DNA of 30,664 nucleotides, from NCBI GenBank assembly GCA_003513495.1, contig DOPM01000040.1:1-30664 (forward strand), given 5' to 3'. The notes beneath the pieces were generated by a model, which did not search any database, was not told the origin of the DNA, and saw only the letters and a list, made by a program, of their open reading frames with translations. Position numbers and translations under genes: made by a program. Below, piece by piece: positions 7,601-15,200 of this stretch. The stretch is from Desulfosporosinus sp. (lineage in GTDB: Bacteria; Bacillota; Desulfitobacteriia; Desulfitobacteriales; Desulfitobacteriaceae). Position 1 is the stretch's first letter. Each line of letters begins with the position of its first letter.

Positions 7601-8712
7601 ATAAAGCTAGGTTAATGCAAGGCAATGAAGCTGTCGCCGAAGGGGCACTGGCAGCAGGCGTGCTTTTTTACGCAGGATATCCAATTACCCCCTCCACGGA
7701 GATCGCAGAAAAAATGGCTGAAAGATTACCCTTGATTGGCGGCACCTTTATCCAAATGGAAGATGAAATAGGAAGCATGGCAGCGATCATCGGGGCATCC
7801 TTGACAGGGGTTAAAAGCCTGACAGCTACCAGCGGGCCAGGATTTTCATTAAAGCAGGAGAATCTGGGGTATGCCATTGCGACAGAAGTCCCCTGTGTCG
7901 TGGTCAATGTACAAAGAGGAGGGCCAAGTACTGGACTGCCAACCTCTCCCGCCCAAGCAGATGTTATGCAAGCGAGGTGGGGTACTCATGGAGACCATCC
8001 GATTATTGCCTTAACCCCATCCTCCGTTCAAGAGTGTTATGAACTTACAGTAAAGGCGTTTAACATGGCAGAAGAGTTTCGGATCCCAGTGATTTTACTT
8101 ATGGATGAAGTGATTGGGCATTTACGTGAGAAAGTTGTTTTACCCGAAGAATTAACCATTGTTGACAGAAAACGGTCGACTCTGCCCCCTGGGGATTATA
8201 TTCCTTATGAAAACAATGAAAGTATGATCCCAGCTATGGCCAACTTTGGCGAGGGTTACCGCTACCATGTAACCGGCTTAACTCATAATGAAAAGGGCTT
8301 ACCAACTGGGAACCCCGAAGTGACAAAAAAGTTCATGCAACGTTTAACTCAGAAATTAAACCCTTATTTAGACCGAATTCAATTAGTCGAAGAACTGTAC
8401 CTTGATGATGCTGAATTGATCGTTATTGCTTATGGATGTACCGCCCGTTCAGCCATGGAAGGGGTTCATATGGCTCGAAACCTTGGTATAAAGGTTGGAC
8501 TTTTTCGACCTATTACCATATGGCCTTTTCCACAAGAACAGCTAGAGAAGCATGCAGATCGGAAGTATTTAGTTGTAGAGATGAATAACGGTCAATTGGT
8601 CGGTGAAATCGAACGAATCTTTGGTTATAAAGCCGTCGAACGTCTCAATCGTATTGACGGAGAGTTAATAACCCCCAAGGAAGTTTTGGACAGAATTCGG
8701 GAGGTTCTATAA
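7597..8712 (+). CDS. korA: 2-oxoglutarate:ferredoxin oxidoreductase, alpha subunit
   Basis: A 371-residue alpha subunit combining the pyrimidine-binding (PYR) domain and the C-terminal transketolase-like domain of 2-oxoacid:ferredoxin oxidoreductases. Characteristic features are GNEAVAEGALAAG, GYPITPSTEIAE, EDEIGSMAAIIGAS and TATSGPGFSL in the first 90 residues, and a GCTARSA domain near 285. It oxidatively decarboxylates a 2-oxoacid with CoA, TPP and ferredoxin. 2-Oxoglutarate is the likely substrate because of the overall KorA likeness and the succinyl-CoA-ligase-like genes in the same operon. Branched-chain or other 2-oxoacids cannot be excluded by motif alone. It overlaps korD by 4 bases and is separated from korB by 2. 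Confidence 0.9.
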   Translation: MNKARLMQGNEAVAEGALAAGVLFYAGYPITPSTEIAEKMAERLPLIGGTFIQMEDEIGSMAAIIGASLTGVKSLTATSGPGFSLKQENLGYAIATEVPCVVVNVQRGGPSTGLPTSPAQADVMQARWGTHGDHPIIALTPSSVQECYELTVKAFNMAEEFRIPVILLMDEVIGHLREKVVLPEELTIVDRKRSTLPPGDYIPYENNESMIPAMANFGEGYRYHVTGLTHNEKGLPTGNPEVTKKFMQRLTQKLNPYLDRIQLVEELYLDDAELIVIAYGCTARSAMEGVHMARNLGIKVGLFRPITIWPFPQEQLEKHADRKYLVVEMNNGQLVGEIERIFGYKAVERLNRIDGELITPKEVLDRIREVL

Positions 8713-8714
8713 TA

Positions 8715-9518
8715 ATGTTTAATGATATTGCACAGTATTTTCGAACCGAGACACTACCGCATATTTGGTGCCCAGGTTGCGGTATAGGAACCATTACCGC
8801 AGCGATCATTCGAGCCATCAAGACCTTACAGCTTGACCAAAATAAGGTGATTTTTGTTTCTGGGATTGGCTGTTCTTCTCGGATGCCTGGTTACTTAGAC
8901 TTTAATACTATCCATACAACCCATGGGAGAGCGTTACCCTTCGCTACTGGAATTAAAGCGGCACGCCCAGAGCTGGATGTTTTCGTCGTCATGGGAGATG
9001 GTGATTCGACGGCTATTGGGGGTAATCATTTAATTCATGCCGCAAGGCGAAATATTGATCTGACAGCCATCGTCATCAACAATAGTATTTATGGCATGAC
9101 AGGTGGTCAGACTTCCCCCTTAACCCCTCATGAAAAACGGGGAACGACCTCTCCTTTTGGCAACTTGGAAAGACCCTTTCAGGTTTTAGAGGTGGCTAAA
9201 GCAGCGGGAGCCACCTATGGGGCTAGAGCCACAGCTTACCACAATCAACTCCTCACTAAATTAGTGATGGATGCCTATAACAACTCTGGCTTTTCAATAG
9301 TAGAAGCCATTTCCCAGTGTCCTGTTTCCTATGGTCGGCGCAATAAGTTTAAAACCCCTGCTGATATGTTACTTTGGCAAAAAGAGCACGCCTTCAAAGC
9401 AGGACAACAGCCCGGCGGCGAAGAAGACTTCCAGATTGGTGAGATTTTCAAACGACAGGCACCGGAATATACTCATGAGTATGAGAGACTTAGACAGAGA
9501 TTAAGGGAGGGTCGCTAA
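8715..9518 (+). CDS. korB: 2-oxoglutarate:ferredoxin oxidoreductase, beta (TPP-binding) subunit
   Basis: A 267-residue beta subunit carrying the thiamine diphosphate site and the proximal [4Fe-4S] cluster. Cys19 and Cys22 (WCPGCGIG), Cys53 (GIGCSSR) and Cys202 (QCPVSYG) are the expected four ligands. The TPP/Mg motif is GDGDSTAIGGNH from 94, with NN at 122-123 and the SIYGMTGGQTSPLTP segment typical of KorB. With KorA it forms the catalytic heterodimer producing acyl-CoA, CO2 and reduced ferredoxin. The stop codon TAA shares its last base with the ATG of korC, indicating tight translational coupling. Confidence 0.92.
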   Translation: MFNDIAQYFRTETLPHIWCPGCGIGTITAAIIRAIKTLQLDQNKVIFVSGIGCSSRMPGYLDFNTIHTTHGRALPFATGIKAARPELDVFVVMGDGDSTAIGGNHLIHAARRNIDLTAIVINNSIYGMTGGQTSPLTPHEKRGTTSPFGNLERPFQVLEVAKAAGATYGARATAYHNQLLTKLVMDAYNNSGFSIVEAISQCPVSYGRRNKFKTPADMLLWQKEHAFKAGQQPGGEEDFQIGEIFKRQAPEYTHEYERLRQRLREGR

Positions 9519-10099
9519 TGGCTAAGCAAGAGTTTCTGTTAACCGGAACGGGTGGGCAAGGCCTAATTTTAGCGGCAATCATGTTAGCTGAGGCGGGAAT
9601 TAATGCCGGTCAAAATGTTGCTCAGAGTCAAAGCTATGGACCCGAAGCCCGGGGAGGCGCCAGTCGAGCTGAAGTCATCATCGGGAACGAAGCAATTAAT
9701 TACCCTAAAGTTGAAAAACCAGACTTTGTGCTCACCCTTAGTCAAGAGGCCTATAAGAAGTACGGGCTGCATCTAGACAACGAAGCCATCTTAATTGTGG
9801 ATAATTCCCAAGTGACAGAAGTTAAGCCGCGGAGCAGGAATTTTTATTCTCTGCCTATTACGATGGCAGCTCGCACCCACTTTGGTTCTGAACAAAGTGC
9901 TAATGTCGTGGCTTTGGGAGTGGTCGCTTCATTGAGCGGTAAAATTCCTATGGAAGATGTTCTTGCGGCAGTCCAGCAAAGGGCGCCAAGAGGGACGGCC
10001 GAGCAAAACATTAAGGCACTGCAAATAGGTTGGCAAATGGGAACTAAAGCAGGGGCCAAACAAGAAAGTGAACATTGTCAAAACGAAGGTGATGAATAG
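9518..10099 (+). CDS. korC: 2-oxoglutarate:ferredoxin oxidoreductase, gamma subunit
   Basis: A 193-residue gamma subunit. The glycine-rich GTGGQG motif (10-15) and the QSQSYGPEARGGASRAEVIIG segment (about 36-57) are hallmarks of the CoA-binding gamma domain of 2-oxoacid:ferredoxin oxidoreductases. It completes a delta-alpha-beta-gamma set in the order korD-A-B-C, the usual four-subunit layout. The tail beyond about residue 180 (KQESEHCQNEGDE) is divergent and probably disordered. Its TAG stop shares one base with the GTG start of the following HEAT-repeat gene, so the oxidoreductase and the unrecognised gene are translated as a unit. Confidence 0.9.
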   Translation: MAKQEFLLTGTGGQGLILAAIMLAEAGINAGQNVAQSQSYGPEARGGASRAEVIIGNEAINYPKVEKPDFVLTLSQEAYKKYGLHLDNEAILIVDNSQVTEVKPRSRNFYSLPITMAARTHFGSEQSANVVALGVVASLSGKIPMEDVLAAVQQRAPRGTAEQNIKALQIGWQMGTKAGAKQESEHCQNEGDE

Positions 10100-11481
10100 T
10101 GGTGGAATTAATGAATTGGGGTTGGACTAAAAATGATTTAACCAGCTTAGCGGAAAGCCTAGCTGCGGTTTTATTAGAGGAGTGGGGCGGGCCTAGAAGT
10201 CCTCTGGCTCTTAAGTATATCAATGAAACAATTATACCTGATCTTGTGCATTGTTTTTGCAATAATGCGGACTTACTGACGAATTCCACCTTTGCCGAGA
10301 TTGTTCAATGGAAACTTAAGAATCAGTTTGCTAATCCTTCCGCTGTTGTTGTGGATTTAGCCAGAGATCTGCTCCTACCTGCGCAAAGTATCATCAAGCG
10401 TCCGCAAATAACGGATCCTAAGGAACCCTGGCGGCGGATTTTTAGGCTTTGGATCGGTGGGGAATCCTTGCCCAATATTGCAGAAAGGATGGGCTATCCT
10501 TTAGATTATTTAGATTTGCTCGTCCTACGCTTAAAAAAGCTCAAAGCTTTTATGGTTAATTCGAGGGCTAGTTTACTAGAATGCCAGCGGAACACAGAGT
10601 TGAGAGAATTTGGGTTCGAACAACTTAGTTTCCTTTACCAATTTCAAACTGGGGTCGTTGGTGAACCCTTATATAAAGAACGTTTAATCCTAGAACAGGT
10701 GATTTGGGACCTGGGGATGCCATTGCTGGTCCCGGATTTAGTAAATTTACTGGAGATAATTCACACTCACGAGGGCAAATTGGATGAGGAATCATTAATC
10801 GCTGCCATGAGCGAAACGGCTGGAATGCGTGCTAATCTGTTTTCCTGCGTCATAGATGGACTGATTTCAATCCATTATATTCAGAAGAACAAAGCTGGAA
10901 AGCTAGCCCTGAGCGAAAAAAGTGCTCAAACCATTGCAGGTTTTTTGCTGCCTAAACTTGGAGAACAGTTGAAGAGGGCTGTTTCAATTCAGGATCTTGA
11001 ATTAGCTCAAGGAATTCTGCTTAATCAGAATGAGGCGGTATTAATTCGATTAATTGATTGGACATTGCAGGAATTAGAACAGAAACAAGCCTTAGAAGTT
11101 TTAAACAGTGTCTATCAAAAGGTTAGCAGACGGGTCGATATATACTTAATTAAGGTGTTCGCCAACATTCCCCAGGCCTTTGATTTACTTATGAAATGCT
11201 TGGGTGACAATGACAGCTTAATCCGAGCCAGAGCGTGTGAAGCCTTGGGGCAGATAGGAAATAAGTCGGCTGTCTCCTCCTTAATCCCACTGCTGCGAGA
11301 TCCAGTCGTTGGAGTAAGAGAAATGGCAGTACAAGCCCTTGGAGAAATGGGTGATGTCCTAGCAATGAATGAATTATTGAGAGTGGCTGAAGATTACGGA
11401 GAATCAATTAATGTAAGAGAGCGAGCCCGGGGAGCGGTCCGAAAGATTAAAACTCTTAGTGGGGAGGGCCTTTCCTCATGA
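10099..11481 (+). CDS. Unrecognised protein with HTH-like middle segment and C-terminal HEAT repeats
   Basis: A 460-residue soluble, leucine-rich helical protein that I cannot assign to a named family. Residues 117-150 (RLWIGGESLPNIAERMGYP onward) read like a helix-turn-helix or sigma-region-4 unit. Residues 195-290 resemble a winged-helix or DnaD-like fold. Residues 360-450 contain two or three PBS-lyase-type HEAT repeats, for example RARACEALGQIGNKSAVSSL and VREMAVQALGEMGD. There is no signal peptide or membrane segment and few cysteines. Start choices are GTG 10099, GTG 10102 or ATG 10111; GAAGGTGAT at 10085-10093 favours one of the GTGs. It overlaps korC by one base and glmE by four (ATGA), so it is probably needed with them. 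A scaffold, assembly factor or regulator is possible; function is unknown. Confidence 0.75.
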   Translation: MVELMNWGWTKNDLTSLAESLAAVLLEEWGGPRSPLALKYINETIIPDLVHCFCNNADLLTNSTFAEIVQWKLKNQFANPSAVVVDLARDLLLPAQSIIKRPQITDPKEPWRRIFRLWIGGESLPNIAERMGYPLDYLDLLVLRLKKLKAFMVNSRASLLECQRNTELREFGFEQLSFLYQFQTGVVGEPLYKERLILEQVIWDLGMPLLVPDLVNLLEIIHTHEGKLDEESLIAAMSETAGMRANLFSCVIDGLISIHYIQKNKAGKLALSEKSAQTIAGFLLPKLGEQLKRAVSIQDLELAQGILLNQNEAVLIRLIDWTLQELEQKQALEVLNSVYQKVSRRVDIYLIKVFANIPQAFDLLMKCLGDNDSLIRARACEALGQIGNKSAVSSLIPLLRDPVVGVREMAVQALGEMGDVLAMNELLRVAEDYGESINVRERARGAVRKIKTLSGEGLSS

Positions 11482-12923
11482 TCAATAAACGTCTCGAAGC
11501 GGTTGAATTTCATGCCCAGCAAGAGAAGGTTCTCACGCAATGGTCAACTGGGGAAGGAATTAATTTTGAGGAAGCTGTAAGTTATCATAAGGCTCTGCCT
11601 AGAGAAAAAGTATTTGCACAAGTGTTAGCCAAAGCTAAGGCAGAAGGACGAACCCTAGCTCAACCTCGGGCCGGAGTTGCCTTGATCGATGAACATATAG
11701 ATATGCTTAAATACCTTCAGGAGGAGGGCGGAGCGGATTTACTTCCGACAACCATCGATTCCTTAACCAGACAGAATCGCTATCAGGAAGCGGAAAAGGG
11801 GATCTCAGAAGGTAAAATTGCCGGACATTCTATGCTTACTGGTTTTCCAGCTATTAATTATGGAGTGGTGGCTTGCCGTAAGGTTATAGAGTCAGTGAAT
11901 TTACCTTGTCAGGTGAGACATGGAACTTCTGATGCACGTTTATTGGCTGAAATTACCTTAGCTGGCGGTTTTACGGATTTTGAGGGCGGTGGTATTTCTT
12001 CAAACATTCCTTATGCTAAGAATGTAGCTTTAGAAGAAACGATTAGTAACTGGCAATATGTTGATCGTTTGGTTGGCTTATATGAAGAACATGGAGTAAG
12101 AATTAATCGCGAGCCCTTTGGCCCTTTAACAGGTACCTTAGTCCCTCCCTGTATTTCTCATAGTGTGGCAATAATTGAAGCTTTGCTTGCTGTCGAACAA
12201 GGGGTAAAAAATATTTCCTTAGGATATGGGCAATGTGGCAATCTGATCCAGGATATTGCAGCCATTCGAAGCCTAATTGAGTTAGGCGAGGAGTTTTTAA
12301 GACGCTTTAATTACCAGGACATAATGTTAACTAGCGTCTTCCATCAGTGGATGGGGGGTTTTCCCCAAGACGAGAGTAAGGCTTTTGGAGTTATTTCCTG
12401 GGGTGCTGCAACGGCAGCATTTGCTAAAGCTACGAAGGTGATCGTAAAGTCCCCTTACGAAGCGATAGGAATTTCTACGAAGGAGGCCAATGCTTCCGGA
12501 ATTAAAGCTACGAAACAAGTCTTGAGTATGCTGAAGGACCAAATTTTTCCTAATACTCCTGAACTGCAATGGGAAGAAGAATTAATCAAGCAAGAGACTA
12601 GAGCTATCGTTAATAAGGTTTTGGAATTGGGCAATGGGGATCTGGCCATTGGAACTGTTAAGGGGTTTGAAGCGGGGGTTATAGATATTCCCTTTGCTCC
12701 CAGTCGGTTTAATGCTGGAAGAATACTGCCGGTTCGTGACTCGCAAGGTGCGGTACGCTTGCTTGATCATGGGAACCTGCCTCTTGGTAAGGAAAGTTTG
12801 GATTTTCACAGGGAACGTATAACAGAACGTGGCAAGGAAGAAGGCCGTGAGCCGTCTTTCCAAATGGTCGTCGATGATATCTATGCTATTGGTAAAGGAC
12901 GATTGATTGGACGTCCGAGATAA
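11478..12923 (+). CDS. glmE: Methylaspartate (glutamate) mutase epsilon-subunit homologue
   Basis: A 481-residue TIM-barrel protein that aligns by eye along its whole length with the epsilon (GlmE/MutE) subunit of coenzyme-B12 glutamate mutase. That enzyme interconverts L-glutamate and (2S,3S)-3-methylaspartate. Recognisable blocks are AQPRAGVALIDEHIDMLKYL, EGGADLLPTTIDSLTRQNRY, VRHGTSDARLLAE, REPFGPLTGTLVPP, FHQWMGGFPQDESKAFGV and DIYAIGKGRLIGRPR. The three substrate-carboxylate arginines correspond to Arg64, Arg98 and Arg147, and the amino-group Glu to Glu169. The motif usually read as GGGISYNxPYAKN is here GGGISSNIPYAKN, so the tyrosine known as Tyr177 in Clostridium is Ser175 (numbering from memory). 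No B12-binding GlmS and no GlmL/MutL chaperone gene is present. It overlaps the HEAT gene by four bases. Confidence 0.88.
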   Translation: MINKRLEAVEFHAQQEKVLTQWSTGEGINFEEAVSYHKALPREKVFAQVLAKAKAEGRTLAQPRAGVALIDEHIDMLKYLQEEGGADLLPTTIDSLTRQNRYQEAEKGISEGKIAGHSMLTGFPAINYGVVACRKVIESVNLPCQVRHGTSDARLLAEITLAGGFTDFEGGGISSNIPYAKNVALEETISNWQYVDRLVGLYEEHGVRINREPFGPLTGTLVPPCISHSVAIIEALLAVEQGVKNISLGYGQCGNLIQDIAAIRSLIELGEEFLRRFNYQDIMLTSVFHQWMGGFPQDESKAFGVISWGAATAAFAKATKVIVKSPYEAIGISTKEANASGIKATKQVLSMLKDQIFPNTPELQWEEELIKQETRAIVNKVLELGNGDLAIGTVKGFEAGVIDIPFAPSRFNAGRILPVRDSQGAVRLLDHGNLPLGKESLDFHRERITERGKEEGREPSFQMVVDDIYAIGKGRLIGRPR

Positions 12924-12970
12924 ACGACTGAAGGACAATGGTTTTATAGACGAGGGGAGAGATTCGGTTC

Positions 12971-14086
12971 GTGAAAATGTTTGAATATATGGGTAAGGAA
13001 GTCTTTGCTAAGTTCGGACTTCCTGTACCAAAGGGGAGAATGGTTGCCAATTCAGATGAGGCATTCCAGATAGCGACGGAAATTGGGGGCCCTGTGGTAA
13101 TCAAGTCTCAGGTTCTATCCGGGAAACGGGGTAAAGCTGGTGGTATCAAATTCGCCGATCATCCTGAAGAAGCAAGAGTCGCTGCCCAAGAACTGTTTGG
13201 GATGACTATCCAAGGATTAGCGGTAGATATCCTCTTAGTAGAAGAAAAACTGCATATTGACCAAGAATTATACTTGTCCATTACTATTGACTCAGCGTCT
13301 AAAATGCCTGTACTTATTGCTTCAGCTCATGGTGGTATGGATATTGAAGAGGTTGCTGATGAGTACATCGTTAAGAAACAAATCGATGTTGAACTTGGCA
13401 TGCATGGATTTATTGCCTGCGATGTCGTCAGAAGAATGGGTATACCTTTGAACACCCCTCAAGGCAAGGAACTAGTCAAGATCATAAAGACTCTATACAA
13501 GATTTTTACACAAAAAGATGTGGATTTAGTAGAGATTAACCCTTTAGTGATTAGCGGAGATAAGGTTATTGCTGCAGATGCTAAAGTGACCATAGACGAT
13601 GAGGCGCTATATCGACAAGTAGACCTCCCTCGGGTGGAGGAGCGTACCGCCTCAGAAAAAGCCGCTCACGACCTCGGTCTTTCCTTTGTAGAGTTGGACG
13701 GAGACATAGGAGTTATGGCCAATGGTGCAGGTATCACCATGGGTACTTTGGATACCCTCGCGTATTACGGTGGAAAACCGGCGAATTTCCTTGATGCGGG
13801 GGGAGGGACCGGAGAGGAAGGTACGGCTAAGGCTCTCGAACTGATCTTATCGAGAAACCCTAAGTCAATTATCATCAACATTTTCGGAGGCATTACTCGT
13901 TGTGACGATGTTGCCAGAGCCTTTGTCTCTGTCAAAAAAAATAAAGGTATCCCGGTTCCCGTGGTAATTCGCCTCGTAGGAACCAACCAAGAAGCAGGAC
14001 GGGCTATTTTGAAGGAAGCAGGCATTGAGGCTTACGACGGCATGCAAGATGCGGCCAAAAAGGCCGTTGAATTGGCGCAAAAATAG
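12971..14086 (+). CDS. sucC: Succinyl-CoA ligase-type acyl-CoA synthetase, beta subunit
   Basis: A 371-residue ATP-grasp beta subunit of an ADP-forming acyl-CoA ligase. The N-terminal ATP-grasp half contains FGLPVPKGRM, PVVIKSQVLSGKRGKAGGIK and VDLVEINPLVI (about residues 17-185). The C-terminal flavodoxin-like half contains LDGDIGVMANGAGITMGTLD, NFLDAGGGTGEEG and IFGGITRCDDVA. It conserves the energy of the thioester as ATP or GTP: succinyl-CoA + ADP + Pi gives succinate + CoA + ATP, if succinyl-CoA is the substrate. Start GTG 12971 is preceded by GAGGGGAGAG; ATG 12977 is a possible alternative. It lies 47 bases after glmE and 29 before sucD. Confidence 0.87.
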   Translation: MKMFEYMGKEVFAKFGLPVPKGRMVANSDEAFQIATEIGGPVVIKSQVLSGKRGKAGGIKFADHPEEARVAAQELFGMTIQGLAVDILLVEEKLHIDQELYLSITIDSASKMPVLIASAHGGMDIEEVADEYIVKKQIDVELGMHGFIACDVVRRMGIPLNTPQGKELVKIIKTLYKIFTQKDVDLVEINPLVISGDKVIAADAKVTIDDEALYRQVDLPRVEERTASEKAAHDLGLSFVELDGDIGVMANGAGITMGTLDTLAYYGGKPANFLDAGGGTGEEGTAKALELILSRNPKSIIINIFGGITRCDDVARAFVSVKKNKGIPVPVVIRLVGTNQEAGRAILKEAGIEAYDGMQDAAKKAVELAQK

Positions 14087-14115
14087 AAGGCACATAACAA
14101 GGAGGACTCGTTAGA

Positions 14116-14982
14116 TTGGCCATATTAATTGATGAGAATACAAACGTACTGGTTCAGGGCCTTACCGGCAAACAAGGACTTTTTCATACTCAGCAAATGC
14201 TCGCTTACGGTAGCAAAATTGTCGCTGGAACTTCACCGGGCAAGGGCGGTGCAGTAGTTGAAGGGATCCCCGTATACGACAGCGTCCGGGCAGCATGTGA
14301 AAATCATCAAATCCATGCGTCCGTCATCTTTATACCTGCAGCCTTTGTCAAAGATGCAGCCCTGGAGGCTCTGGAAGCAGGTATAAAGGTAGTCGTAGTT
14401 GTTACTGAGCATATCCCTGTCCATGATGAAATGGCAATTGTTGCTTATGCAAGACGTGTCAATGCTACCGTAATCGGTCCGAATACATTTGGTATTGTAT
14501 CTTCAGGTAAATGCAAGATGGGTATTCCCCCTAATCAATTCTTTATTCCAGGATCAGTAGGTGTTGTGGCGCGCTCCGGGACTTTAACTTATGAAATTGT
14601 TGGCAACTTGACTGCTCAGGGTATCGGGCAGACCACAGTCGTTGGTATTGGTGGAGATAGGGTCGTGGGGCTGAGTTTTGTGGACGTTTTAAAAATGTTT
14701 GAGCAAGATCCAGAAACCAAGGCCGTTGTTTTAATTGGTGAAATTGGGGGTAAATCTGAAGAAGAGGCTTCTCTTTATATTAAAGAAATGACTAAGCCTG
14801 TGATAGCCTATATAGCAGGGAAGAGTGCGCCTCCTGGAAAACGGATGGGGCATGCAGGGGCTATAATTGAACGTGGAATGGGAACCTATGAGGGTAAGGT
14901 GAAGGCCTTGACTGAGGCGGGTGCTAGGGTTGTGGAATTGCCTTTTGAAGTTCCTGAAGTCATTAAAGAAATTTGCCGCTAA
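14116..14982 (+). CDS. sucD: Succinyl-CoA ligase-type acyl-CoA synthetase, alpha subunit
   Basis: A 288-residue alpha subunit with a Rossmann CoA-binding domain (GLTGKQGLFHT at 15-25; ARSGTLTYE near 152) and the phospho-histidine domain. His246 in GKRMGHAGAI is in the same position as the E. coli phosphohistidine, and the GEIGG motif is present. Two deviations from the canonical succinate enzyme are visible: GPNTFG where GPNCPG is usual, and GIGGDRVVG where GIGGDPIPG is usual. A related acyl-CoA may therefore be the substrate. Start TTG 14116 follows AAGGAGGA at ideal distance. It is the last gene of the kor-glmE-suc operon and precedes a strong terminator. Confidence 0.88.
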   Translation: MAILIDENTNVLVQGLTGKQGLFHTQQMLAYGSKIVAGTSPGKGGAVVEGIPVYDSVRAACENHQIHASVIFIPAAFVKDAALEALEAGIKVVVVVTEHIPVHDEMAIVAYARRVNATVIGPNTFGIVSSGKCKMGIPPNQFFIPGSVGVVARSGTLTYEIVGNLTAQGIGQTTVVGIGGDRVVGLSFVDVLKMFEQDPETKAVVLIGEIGGKSEEEASLYIKEMTKPVIAYIAGKSAPPGKRMGHAGAIIERGMGTYEGKVKALTEAGARVVELPFEVPEVIKEICR

Positions 14983-15044
14983 GTACTTGCTTAAATTTAC
15001 CTGATGACCTTAGTTATAATATAGTGTTAAAATTCGATCCTGTG

Positions 15045-15083
15045 GAAAAGCAAAGACCGCTTATTTAGTGGTCTTTGCTTTTC
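15045..15083 (+). terminator. Rho-independent terminator of the kor-glmE-sucCD operon
   Basis: GAAAAGCAAAGACC (15045-15058) and GGTCTTTGCTTTTC (15070-15083) form a perfect 14-base-pair stem with an 11-base loop. The 3' arm itself contains T runs and is followed by ATTAATCC. It lies about 60 bases after the sucD stop. Confidence 0.8.
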
Positions 15084-15200
15084 ATTAATCCTGGAAAATG
15101 GATAGTAGCTTAATCGCAAAAGAATTTATATATTTTAAAGGTTAAATGTGTCCATTAATAGAATATGAAATTGATATAAAAAGTTTGAGGAAAGAAGAGG

